DNA of 64,000 nucleotides from Otis tarda. Taxonomy: Eukaryota > Chordata > Aves > Otidiformes > Otididae. Position numbers and translations under genes: made by a program. The notes under the pieces were generated by a model. It worked only from the letters and a program-made list of their open reading frames with translations, made no database searches and was not told where the DNA came from. Every line of letters starts with the position of its first letter. The first letter of the stretch is position 1. The stretch lies in NCBI GenBank assembly GCA_026413225.1, contig CM048591.1, positions 4,231,001 through 4,295,000 of the forward strand. The letters are read 5' to 3'. Positions 48,795-60,700 of the stretch are shown piece after piece.

Positions 48795-49041
48795 TCTAGG
48801 GTCCCCAGCTGAGATCAAGGCTTCATTGTACTCACAATGGTGTAAACACGTACTTACAGACAGTCCCTGCCTAAAGGGCTTATAGTCTAAACAGAAGAGG
48901 CAGATACAGGGTGGGAGAGAAAATTAATGTAGAGTGACTTGCGCAGCTGCTGGGACAGCTGCTCTTGGAGGGAGCCGGGAACCGGACCCAGTTTGAAGGG
49001 GCTCAGGCCAGCGTGTTAGCTACTGGGCTGCGCTGCTTCGC
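48795..49041 (-). mobile_element. MIR-like sauropsid SINE
   Basis: Plus-strand text in order: GGGTCCCCAGCTGAGATCAA, TTCATTGTACTCACAATGG, ACAGACAGTCCCTGCCTAAA, GGGCTTATAGTCTAAACAGA, GAGTGACTTGCGCAGCTGC, GCCGGGAACCGGACCCAG and GTGTTAGCTACTGGGCTGCG. This follows the antisense of a MIR-type SINE family widespread in turtles and crocodilians ('gacagtccctgcc...agagcttacagtcta...gtgacttgccc...gccgggaa...aacc...tagg'). About 250 bp are retained, which is unusually complete for an element this old in a bird. The subfamily name is uncertain. Confidence 0.65.
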
Positions 49042-51030
49042 ATTTTTTTCTTGTGGAAAACGACATTTTAACTGCCGCATCTTGAAAGCACCTGGTCAGA
49101 GAGAGCTAAGGGGACAGAGAAGTTGAAATTCAGTCGCTTGGCGGCTGGGCACCCCTGTTACGCGTCTGCTGCTGTTGCGGATAGAGCCAGCGCAATAGTT
49201 TTACGGAAGACCTGATGTGAGAAAGGGCTCGCTGGAAGAAATGTGATGGCTCCCGTGGTCCCTGGTCACTGATTTATGTTAAACACTCAGAATTCAGGTC
49301 ATGTGAAAGCTTTGGCAAACTTCTGGGCAAATGGGTGCTAATAACCCATTTAGCACCACAATTAAAGAAAGACCTTTGACCCAAAATCTTTAGAATACTT
49401 AAATTTGGAACCAGATTTATTGCATCTTTGCACTCCAGCGTTGGAGCTCTCTGGTCCTGTGTGGCAAATCCACTATCAGAGCATCTCACAGTTTACATGC
49501 AATGCTGACTAATAAACGAAAAGAAATAGAGTGACATCTGTAAGTGAGGAGCTCTTGCTGCCAGGGACATGCACAACTTCATGCCCTGCAGTCTTTCTTT
49601 GGCAGACCAATGTCGCTGCTAAGACCTGGTGAAAGTTTTCTGGGAGTCTGTGACCCACCCACAACGAATATCCAGGTAGCAATCCATTCGTGCCCGTCTG
49701 AGATGTGCCTCCCATGTAGTTTTACAAGCAGTAGTAAAATCTTACTCATCTTCAGGCTGCTAAATGTGACCGGATTTCTTACTTAGGAATGTATTGGTAA
49801 CCGCTATAAACAGCAGCTTACTTTGTCTACTGCAGAGTGCCGGCCCAGAATTTAGGACAGTCTAGCTCCCTGCTGTCCCAGGAAGACCTCCTAACGTGGG
49901 GATCCCTGATGGGCAGACAAGACCTGCCAGGGTGCTTTCTGGGATTACCTGATGCTCTCCAGTCATCCTCATTGGAGGTATTTTCCTGGCTGACTGAATT
50001 TCTGAGGGACAGAGCAGTGCAAGAGCCATAGGTTTTGCTGTGATCTCTCTTTTTCCACTCTCTTGCTTGCAGCTACTTCAAGAGACAGACTCCTCCCTCC
50101 CATCCCATCCTCTTTGAGATGGAAATGATGGATCCAGCTTGCACTTCATTTATTTTTTTCAATAGGTAGTGAGCTCTTCTGCTTGTGAGCAGTGCCTGGG
50201 TCTCTGCTTCATGCTCTCCACCCCAAGCACCTGCCATCGAACCTGGCAGCCTCACAGCTCCAGCACTAGCCACTCCATTGCCAGTGGCATGGGAGGAACA
50301 TCTCCACACACAACAGTACTTACTTGCCCATTAAGAGAGTAGATTTACAATAACATGCACATAACGTTTTATAACCCTTCATGCCTATAGATAGATACAT
50401 ATTAGATTTGGGACCCAGTTTTCCTCAGGACATTGTTACAACATTTCTACTACAACCTTCAAATTTCTTTCAGTATATTTATTTCCCTCTTCCTTAAATC
50501 ATAACTAATAGGCTTTCTTAAAATTCTTGTTTTCTCAGGCTGGGCAAAACCAGCTGGAGGCAAAAGGGGTGAACACCTTACGGAGATATCTCTGATGTGT
50601 TGACGTAAATTTTGAGATGCTCTTAAATCTTGTCATCATGTATGTCTTCTTTCACATCAAATTTGATCTAAGGACATGTGTTTAATGCTTTTAGCCACTG
50701 ACTTATCCTCTGCAGTCTCAGGAGAGAACAGGACACTTCTCAAAGGTGACTCAATCCATCTTAGACCTCATCCACACCCCAGAGGAGCCATATTTCCCCA
50801 TCCTGATTATCTGCTAAGATAAGTCTAACAAAGACTGACATGCTCCTGACTCTGAGGCCTATGCTTAGTAGTTGAAGTTGGGTGAAAGGACGCCAGCTTT
50901 GGGAAGGATCCTACTAGGGTGGCTTTGTTCCATTGCTGTTATACTACAGAACCATCTCCTAGCAGAGACAATGTGAAAGTCCTCAGAAGCCAGAGTCCTG
51001 CCAACGTAGTTGTGAAAACCACATCGAAGA
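49042..51030. other. Non-coding DNA, no gene recognised
   Basis: Several short frames on both strands overlap each other (49509-49786, 49837-50031, 50073-50309) with no domain. Nothing else is seen. Confidence 0.5.
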
Positions 51031-51155
51031 GCATAGCTATGTCTACAGTAGGATTTTGTTGGCAAAAATACATTGGCTGGGTACATCTGATATTTTTTTT
51101 CATTTTCTTAGCCAAAGAAGTACGCCAGCAACATCACATAGCATAGACTTCACGG
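51031..51155. mobile_element. Possible palindromic MITE relic
   Basis: The left arm (GCATAGCTATGTCTACAGTA, then TTGTTGGC...TTGGCTGG) and the right arm (TTAGCCAAAG...GCCAGCAACA, then CATAGCATAGACTTCACG) are imperfect inverted copies around a central T-run. The phrasing resembles nonautonomous DNA transposons common in turtles and crocodilians ('agctatgtctacac...ttttgccggca...atgtcgg'). Target-site duplications are not identifiable. Confidence 0.4.
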
Positions 51156-52467
51156 CAAGTAGCCCATCATAAATGCAATCAGAGAGGCATGCAGAATGGA
51201 CATTAAAAAAGATGTTCCCCAGTCCTCTGCTAAGTTCTTGTTGGCTGCAGATTTGTAGCAAAGTTAAAAAAAAATAAATGAACCAATCTGCCAGCCACTT
51301 ATTGCGAGTCAACAGCTGTCTCTTTGTGCTAGTAGGAACTCTAATCAGAGGTCATGATGTAAATTAATTTTAGCAGCACCCAGTGTTCTCTCCGATGAAT
51401 ATGATTATTTTGGGTCAATCTGAGGTCACATAAGAGTGAAGAGAAAGTGCTTTCACTAACTTCTTTTCTTAGGACCAGCTCACTCCAGAGATACTCCTTG
51501 CCAGAATTACTTGATTGCTTCTCAGAACAAGACACTTTTGCTGGGTTAATCATTTAAAGATTTAATTCTCAGCTTATAAAAATAGTTTACACCGTAACAG
51601 AGATATTTTCAGGGTTTATCCTCTTCCTCTTTTTAAACTGATTTTCGATTCACTGTTACTCAATGTCTCTTCTGCTATTCATGGAGCACAGCCAAGTGAA
51701 ACCGGGACCTGCTATGCTGCTGATTTACACTATAGAACCATTATTAGCTGAGAACTGCATTGGCATTCCAGGCATTCCAGTGTGCAGCTACTCTCCTGTG
51801 TATTTATTCATTCAAAATAATGACAGGGCTGGCGAAAGATGCCAGAGTGACAACCCCACAGAGTGAAGAGGTCCTTCACTAAGCCATGGAATAGGAAGAT
51901 CAGAGCCAATGCGCACCATCTCCTCCCCACACCTCCTGCACCCTCCTTGGTCCTAATCTGAAGGCTGTCTGCACCTTGCGGAGTTAAAGTACAAGGCAGA
52001 GCATTTGCAAGGCCTAGCTAGTTTTTTTATGAGATGTGCAACAATGGTGCAATTTCTGCTCTCGCTATCGGTGGTCTTTCGTCGTTCTTAGGGTTTTTCA
52101 TTATTTTCTTAGGCTTTTTGTTCCCTGGCACAACTACACTCGTCAGATAGCCCTATTTCTTGAATCAGTAAGGAAAATACATAAAAACCCTCAACCTCTG
52201 AATAATTTAGGACCCTAGGATTAGTTTTCAGGAGCACCCCAGCCATGTAATTCACAGCTCCAGATGACCATCAGGGTAGATCTGAGGTCTCTAAGTGGTG
52301 TAACCACTTGGCCCAGCACCTCGAGCAGAGCACACAGCTCACTCTTCTTTTCTCAGTCCTTCCCCGCCCATTCTTTTGTAAGAAGGAAGCCTCATGATAG
52401 ATCATTAACGTTATTAAAAATGTGCTCCTAGAGATGAGCGGGTGTAGCGGGGCAGGCAATTAAAATG
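51156..52467. other. Non-coding DNA, no gene recognised
   Basis: The only distinctive item is a 9-bp direct repeat (GGCATTCCA twice) near 51761-51779. No coding signal is seen. Confidence 0.5.
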
Positions 52468-52535
52468 TTCCATTGTGCTGAATGCTGTGCAAACACAGAA
52501 ACAATGGTCCCTGGCCTGGGGATCTCACCACTGAG
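52468..52535 (-). mobile_element. MIR-like SINE fragment, second copy
   Basis: TTCCATTGTGCTGAATGCTG, TGCAAACACAGAAACAATGG and TCCCTGGCCTGGGGATCTCA align with the same internal segment as the copy at 48840-48895 ('cattgtgctaggcgctgtacaaacac...gtccctgcc'). Only about 70 bp are confident. The continuation to about 52680 is too decayed to assign. Confidence 0.5.
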
Positions 52536-54639
52536 ACGCTGCAGACAATAGCAGCCATTCACACCACCTATTATAGACTATTTGGTGCATCCATTTTAGG
52601 TGTGAGTCATAGCCTGAATTTTCTGTATAGGCCAAGAAATAGACGCTTCCAGGGAGTGACTCAGAGTACCTAAGTTAGATGGCAAAAAGTCATATGGTAT
52701 TAATATCCCGGGTCAGTACACGGAGCAGAGTGAGGGAGAACAACCACCTTTTGCCTAATGCACTGCTTTCCTTAAGCTCCCTCTGTTGCCAACAGGAGGA
52801 GAAAGACTTCTGCACACAAAGTGCTTCGGAGCGGCCAAGTCGAGCTCTCCCTCCTCCTGATGGAAACCATTTCTCTTTACTGACAACAGAGAGGGGGGAG
52901 TCTGGGGATAACAAGTTCATTAGGCTAAAATAACCTCTTGTAACATCTTTGTAGCTAGCAGGAAAAGCAGAACGCAGCTGCCTAGCTTTGTCAGGTTGCC
53001 CACTAAATTTATTATAAATTGGCCAAAAAATTGGAGGAAAGGAGAGAATAACCGTTTACAGGAAAACGAACATCTTTCCACATCTCAGCCAAACACACTC
53101 AAGAACAATAATGAAAAACACACAGCTTCTCAATAAATTTGACATCTTCTCTCAGACACCTCTGTGATTCACATTTAAAGCAGGACTCTGTGAAGCCCCA
53201 GCCACTACACTGCTGGGCTGGTTAGGCATGAACCTAATCTGTGCCTTCAGTCTGGCTGCAGTGTAGATGCCCGTGCAGAAGACTTCCCAAGCTGTGTGTT
53301 TGAGTCCTCGCCCTTCCAGGTCACATGCCTTCGAGGAAGGCAATACCTCATGCCTGCAGTGGTTAGCAGAAGCCACCGGGGTTTGAGCTGCAGGAACCCA
53401 CCTCCAGATGCTCAAAGGGCAGCTTGCGCATCGCAACTGAGTTTTCTTCTATGCCACCCATAACACTGGTCTAACAGTATCTACTTATTTCCTATCAGCT
53501 CCAGTCAACTGATGCTAGCAAAGCACTCAGAGGCCCTCAGATTAAATGTGCTAATGGAAGAGCAAAGCGTTATAAAAGTACCCAGTGTGACCGTGCCCAG
53601 GCGCTTCCCCTCCCTCTCCCCGGTGAGCTGTCGTGCACGGATGCTGCTCCACCATGACCTTCTACGGTGGTGCTGTGGCAGCCTCTTTCTTCACGGGGGC
53701 ATTTGGGCTGACAATGCGAAGCTCCTTTTCCCACATAATTGAAAGGAATTTCTGATTATGCGCAGGGATGTCAGCAGTGCGAGGAGCTTGGACGCCTTCC
53801 AGCCGCAGCCGGATCCAATGACAGCGCTGTGATTTCTCCTTTTTTGGCACTCTACTTGTGAACTTTCTGCTCCCTTCTGGGAGTGATTTCTTGAGATAAT
53901 ACGCTGCTGCTCCAGCTTCTCTCTGATGGCCTAGATTTATAGGTTCTGCAAGGCATGAGAGGGGAAGGGGTGTGGGAGAGGCAGGGAGGATGAAAGCAGA
54001 GAGGGAAATTATTTTTTGGTTGAAGTTTTATTATTTGGGTCCCACTCTGCCACAGTGACTGTCTCCAGGCTTTGCACAAAAATAGTCTATCATTTCCATC
54101 TCTGTGATGCTCTTTACTGCCTGCAGTGAAAGGTTGAAAGTACACACGTGTTTTCTGGCCTCCCTTTAGTCCAACCCGGGTGAGTACGTGGTAAGGAGTG
54201 AGCACTACATTTATCTCTGACATTCTCACCGTGTCTCGCATCTGTTAACTGAAAGGAGCGGAAGATGTCCCCAGCCTCCTTTCCCGCCGAGCAGATGACA
54301 CTGGTGACTTGATTTACTTTATTTCTATCAGACCCAACTTGCCTCAAATCTTTCAAAGTGTCTAATTTATCTAGAGTTTTCACTGCTCTAGCTACACTGG
54401 GGAAAAACAAAACAACTGCCCCAAAAAACCCCAGCCACTGATTTTCAGGCAGAAATATTTAAAAATTCCCGATGCTGTGCTCAGAAATTTAGTAATGCTG
54501 TACCTAACTAGGACAAAAATTTATCTCTCTGGATGCACTAAACAGAGGAATATCCTCTTTCCCTGGTGACTGCAGACTACTGAAGATGTTTCTATAACAT
54601 CAGAACTGTGTTATCCAAGTATTTCAACCCTCCCCTATA
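52536..54639. other. Non-coding DNA, no gene recognised
   Basis: Somewhat richer in GC and CpG than average around 53580-53830. Open frames on both strands overlap (53512-53742, 53662-53850, 53852-54410) without domains. A phrase near 53250-53275 (GGCTGCAGTGTAGATGCCCG) recalls MITE ends of sauropsids but is isolated. Confidence 0.5.
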
Positions 54640-54745
54640 GCACCTCCAGGAAGGTGGGACAGTGCTGCCATCCCCATTTCACAGGTGAGGAATGGGGAGC
54701 TGAGGCCCAGAATTTATCTAGGACAGGCCAGGTGAGTTACCTTTT
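54640..54745 (-). mobile_element. MIR core fragment
   Basis: CATCCCCATTTCACAGGTGA, GGAATGGGGAGCTGAGGCCC and AGGCCAGGTGAGTTACC match the antisense MIR core ('ccccattttacagatgaggaa...ctgaggc.cagag...aagtgact') in order. Confidence 0.55.
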
Positions 54746-57700
54746 GGATATACCTGTTCCTCCCTACTGCTTATAAAGGTAGCTTGTTGATGTTTTATAG
54801 GATTACATTCGTAATCCTGTATTGCTGCAATCAGCTGAGATGAGTACTGCTCTTTGAGACTCAGCAAGGTCACCTAGGAAGCACCAAGCAAAGTGGTGAA
54901 CGAGCCTTTGTGTTTTACAAATGACCTGGTTGGCATTGCTGGGAAAGGCAAGGAGGTGCCGAGCAGCTCCTGGGATTAATCTTTGACTGTCCTTCAATTT
55001 TGGTGTCTTCCTGGCTGTCCTGGGGACACTGAGGCAATTTTGCAGTGCCCACTGACTTTAGCTACCAGGGTGTTCCAGCTTTTCAGGTTGTGTCTAGAAA
55101 GGGAAATAGCGCTGACAAATCTGCCTGTGCTCAGCTGCACATTTCTCATCATCTCAGATAGGCAAATTGACAGTGCCAAGTGCCCCTTTCTAGGGGTTGT
55201 GGTGCAATTTGTCCCTCCCCAAGGAGAATATGTCAGGAGACTGACTTGAAAAACTTGCAATTTGTCTCGTTCCTGTTTATCTTTTGTTGGTTGCATCTGC
55301 TCAAAGTTCTGCTCACTATAAGCTTTTAAAAATTACTTCTGGGAATCTCAGGTAACCCAATTTCAGGTATTGAGGCCTAAGCAAAAGTTTTTGCATATGG
55401 AGGGATACAAAATCAAATGGTAACTGGGGGGGTTAGGCATAGTGCTGTCTTATGAGGACAGTAGGAAAGCATCCTAAAGGTTAGGACTGGAAAAATGTTT
55501 GCACAATGTTTTCCTGATGCTCTGAGTATTCCAGCACAAAACCACATGCTCTAGCCATAACCATACACCCTAATTAAGCACCACTGAGAATCAGAGCAGA
55601 CTTGCATTCAAGGCAGAAATTGAGTTGACCACTTGGGCAGAGGCTGTGATTGAAATGACCTTATGTACCATCAGTCACAGAAGTCAAACTGCTTCCCAGT
55701 GATGATTGGTCTGGGCTCATGGGAAGCCTCACGCTTTCTCTCAGAAATCAGAGCGACAAAGATATGTCAGCTGGCTGAGGAAATTATATTTTATTCAACT
55801 TATCAGCATGCGAAAGATAACAGAAATGAGCTGCAGAGCCAAGTCGCAATCTCTTATGGACAGCAATTGTGAAGAGGGAGAAGAAATATCATGGCAGGAC
55901 AGATGCTGCAGACTGCCGGTGGGTCCCGTGCCACCACAGGCCTCCTACACGGCCTTGCATGGTTGCCTGGGTCTGTGTGCAGGTGGCAGAGCAGTCCCCA
56001 TGCCTCGCTCACAGACAGCAAAGAGCGAGTCAGACGATGTACCGTTTGCCACTGTCAGACAATCCAAGGAAAACAGCAACCATGACTCCTGGATTAGGCA
56101 AATCATCCAGCATGCACGCCTCACATTGAGTGGTGTGATGGCCTACTGATGGCGTATGGATCAGGAGTCAGGAGGATGGAGATGGGCCCCTCTCAGTTGC
56201 CCATTGTTGTCTTCAACTGACTTTCTCTGTTGGTGCTTTTTGTGCATGAACGTAGGCAAAAAGAGAGCAAACCTGCCTAGCCATGAAACCAGGTGACATT
56301 TCTGCCTGCAATGATGCCTTCACTATCCAGGAGGCATCCCCGCTTCTCCCCCTGAGGAGAAACCACACTCCTGAAGTGGTAAAGCCAAAAGTTAGGCTCG
56401 AGTTTAGTCTGGTCAGAAAAAAAGTATTTACTAGCTTGGTAGTAAACTTTGTACTGGCAGGTAATACTAACAAAAAATGGGTTTGATGCATGAAATACTT
56501 ATTGGTATATGCACTAGAACATGTGGTGGAATCTAGGGGCACAATAAAGCAGCTGCTTTAGTTAAACCCAGAAGAAGAGAGTCTGGTGGTTATGCTGGAG
56601 AAGAGGATGGGAGCACAGTGAGGGTACCCACTTCAACTGCTTCACCGCTGGACGCCGCTGCGGCATGGTGACAAAAAGGGCGTTTTTACATGAAGCTACA
56701 AGTCCTCTGAACTAATGATGTTACCCAATAATGCAATTTTCCTCCACCACCCTGCAGACAAGACACACCACACATACAGAGCAACGTTTTCACCACTATT
56801 TTATCATGAGACGCAATTTGATTTAATAAGCCTGGCCCAGACACTTCAAGTGCTTACAGATTAGGAAGTCCTTGTGATTACATGGACAGTGATCGTAAAA
56901 TTTGATGTATCATGCAAACTGTAAACAGGAAAAGATCAGCACAATTTTATTTACTCCACACTACTGCAGGTTTGATTCCAGTCCAGCTCCCTGGGAAAAA
57001 GAAGATGGAGGCTGCATCCCCTCTGCAGTCTGTGCAGAACATTGTTGATGTTCATGCTCTTTTTGTTCTACTTTCAACACCTTTTAAAAATATTTTCTCC
57101 CTCCTTGGTACTTTGATATTTGAGACACATATTCTTATCTCCTCTGAAAGGAGTCTTCAAGACTTTTTGTTTCCCTTATAAGAGACCCCCCTAGTTATTT
57201 GTAGGTTTGAAGGGGAAAAGCAATTCTTGATGTATAGTTTAATAGAGCAAGGTTAAAGATTTCCCTTATTTGTACGTTTATATGGAGTTGAAGCATTTAG
57301 TGTCCATAACCAAGAAATTCAGAATTGTCCTAGCGAAAGGTGACGGCAGAGGGAACAGATCAAAATTTTCTTGCTGTGTCCATGAGCAAGGCCCTCATTA
57401 AAATAATAAGAAATAGCAACTGTACTTCTCCATTTAATTTACTTTTCCAGAAGTGAAATGGACTCATTTTCCCCTATGTAAAGTTGTTTAAAGAGCTTAG
57501 AGACCCTGCAGCCTGACCAGTGCATCTGTGGGATGGGATTCAGGATATAACCCCACGAACGGTGCCTTTGTTTGCTCAGGATCTCGTTCAGCTGTCTGAT
57601 AAGCATCATCACTCCAGATTAGGGTAAACACAGCGCTCTGCCTTCCCTTAGCAGGAGTTGTCTCTAATAATCCTATGTCAGATGAAGTAGCCTGAGGGTT

Positions 57701-60700
57701 CTTTATAGTTAACATCAAAGCAGGGCAAAACAAACACAATTACAGTCCAGTAATGAAATTTTTATCTGTTGTAAATGTCCTTAGCTCTGCAGCAGAAAAT
57801 CCAGATACAGATGATCTAAAAACAGCTCCAAAATGAGTAGTGAGGGAAAGTTGCAATTTCTTTTTAATTTATGGGGAAAGAGATAGCAGACAGTATATAA
57901 ACCTCCCAAAATGTTTGCTTTCTGTTTGAGCTGCAGAATAAAAATAACTTTCCATTCATCATGTGAGTGACGGTACAGTATGAGGCCAACTGGGAAGCTG
58001 CTCTCAGCCTCCAGCAATGTGATGTTTCTGAGCTCAGAGGCAGAGAAAGGAGATCCTCAGCGCTGTGCCTTGGACCAACGGCCAGCGAACCCTCCTTGTA
58101 AAGACCTAATGCAACACCGCTCCTCATTTTTGCCAGGATAACGCGTACCCAACCGAAGAAGAGTGGTAGGGAGTGAAGAAGTGACTTTACTCCTGCTTAG
58201 AAACCAGCATGTGTTAATTACCCTTTCCTGTCCCACCCTTGGAAATCAACTATCAGCCTTTTTACAGAGCCTCAGAAGAAGAGCCCAAGCAGCTGGGAAC
58301 ACGTTGTCCTGTTTCCTAATCATTAATGTGCAGTGGGCAAATAGAAAATTAGCAACAAATCCAGTCAGGGCTGCAAAATCCTACTTCTTTGTAATATTGG
58401 ATAAATCTACTTTTCTCTGGGTCAGGACTTATGGTGTCTCCCTGGTGGACTTTCCCATAAAGTCCTTTGACTTTATGTACCATCCACATTTTTTGTGTAT
58501 TAATTGTATTTGTTTTAATATACCAAATGCTTCCTCTCTCTGCTGTGCAATGGCAATTGTTTTAACTGATCAGGCTTCAGTTCCTTTACTTTAACTGATT
58601 AATGTCACAGCTTCTGGAGAAAATGTGAATATAAGTGAAGATATTAATGTGAGTATCCAGACCAGAACATGTCCCTGGGACCACTGGACTGAAAATACAT
58701 CTTTTACTGGTTAAAAAATATAACAGGCTTTTGAGCAAAACTCAGCTGAGGTGCAATCTCATTCATTTCCACCAAGTCCTGCAGTGGGGAGAGCAGGTTT
58801 TCCCTGGATGGGACACAAAGTAGAGGAAGATAGGTGAGATGCCCAGTGAGAAAATGTCGAGAGCCCTGGCTGTATCTGGTCTTGTGGCTCTGCAGACTGG
58901 CTGAATCATGAGGTCATGGCACGGTAAGGTAGCTAGTTACATCATCTTTAAAACTGGCTAAACATGTTTTAAACAACGCACTCCGCAAATGAGAAAGTAT
59001 TTTCCACTGAGGTGGGTTGCATCATCTCGGCTCTCAGAAGATTAAGGTTTACTGCTTGTTAATGCCACTTGCCAAGGACACGTTTTATTGCCTTTGTGTT
59101 GCTGTATGTCAGTCAGGAATAAATCTCTGCAGAGCTTCTATCTCGCTCTCCAGCCACACATAACCTCATTTATATTCCACAAACTTTCCTTGCCTTCTCT
59201 CCCTCTCTTGCCTCCCGCCCCCTCTTCCTTCGGAGAAGGCATTTCAATGAATCCGTGCGGGCACAATTTAGGACTGAAACGGAGATCTCTATTCAGAGGC
59301 TGAACAAATTCTCACCGGCTTCCTTAGGCGTAGGGCTAAGCTCCTCGGTTCCCTTCGCCCCTTTGTCTGCAAGTTTTTCTGGGCCAGGCTGCCAAGTTCA
59401 AGCGAGGCTCCGATCTCTCCTCTTTCACAGGCCTCCTGATTAAGGGCTTTCTTTTTCTGTGACTATAGATACAATTATTAGAAATTCCTTTTTTTTTTTT
59501 GTAAGCACATTGAATGAAGGTATGAATGGAGATGCTAAGACGAAGAAAGTGAGAAGCTTAATATAACTTGGGCTTCTGTAGTTAATTAGATTTGGATGGC
59601 TTCAGAGGAGCAGCTGTATTATTTTTTTTTTTTAATTGAAGTTACATAAAGGGCTATTCAAGGTATTTTGGGTGGGAAGGCGAGACCGTATAAAATAAAG
59701 AAGCTGCAAGATGGGTTTTCGAAATACACCCTCTCCTCTTCCTTTTTGGGAAATAGTTGTGGGGAGAGTAAAAAGAGGAAAAAAAAATGCCCCATCACCA
59801 AAGGGGATAACAGAATCACTGGCGCTGCTGCTAATACTCTGTGTCTGAGGCACCATAAACAGAATGCATATTCAAGCAGAAAGATTTCTTTTTTTTTTGT
59901 TCAGAGATAATCTGAAATGCAGAAGTCTGAAACACATTCCTTTGCACATCCAGAACACTCCATCTCAAACTTTAGAAGGACATTGCCAAGATAAAGATCA
60001 TACTCAGCCTTTAAAGCACTTCAAGAAAGTATGTCCTTTCCTATCTGCCTGCAATCTCCAAGTTGCTAAAAGAAGGCACGGATTTTGAAACCCAAGTGAC
60101 ATCGCAGCAGCTACGCTCTGTGTTTATCCTTCGCCCTGCTCAGTGAAGGAAATGAGACTGGTCAGCTTTGTCTGCTGTTTCATGTCATGCCAGTTTTCTC
60201 TTCGTGTCGCACACACTGCAGCTGCCTCTGCAACCCCAGGCCTGCCCAGCATCTCAGTCTTAAGGGAATTTTTAAATACGTCAAGAAAGATGGTAACATT
60301 AAGTTTTGCCACCCTTTTTTTTTCCTTCACTCTGATCTACATGTTAATCCCAAGGCACTTTAGGAAAGTGGTTTTCTTTCACCAAGGGTGTTTCAGGAGC
60401 TAAATACTCAGCTGGTGCAAGCAGATGTCCACTGACTGCAATTGTGATGATTTGTCCTCAGCGGGGCATGCGAGCCCGGGCTATGGGAGAGGGTGTCCCA
60501 CGCTTCAGTCACACCAACACGCTGCACTGATTTCAGGGTGGTGACTACATCATCACATTGATTATATTACTAAATCTATCCATGTATTTTAGCCTTCTCG
60601 TCTATGTTATCAACAGGGTGAATCAGAAAGGAGAATTCTGCTCTTGATATCCCACTGTATTACTTACAGTGGCGGAAGGATGAGAAAATAAACAAAAAAA

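Noticed and set aside
53250-53275. GGCTGCAGTGTAGATGCCCG resembling a sauropsid MITE end
   Set aside because: Too short and isolated, with no inverted partner found.
55706-56149. 147-codon plus-strand frame
   Set aside because: Three overlapping frames are open in the same interval, which points to low stop density rather than coding.
58163-58594. 143-codon plus-strand frame with hydrophobic C-terminus
   Set aside because: No recognisable motif, and the composition follows the T-rich DNA.
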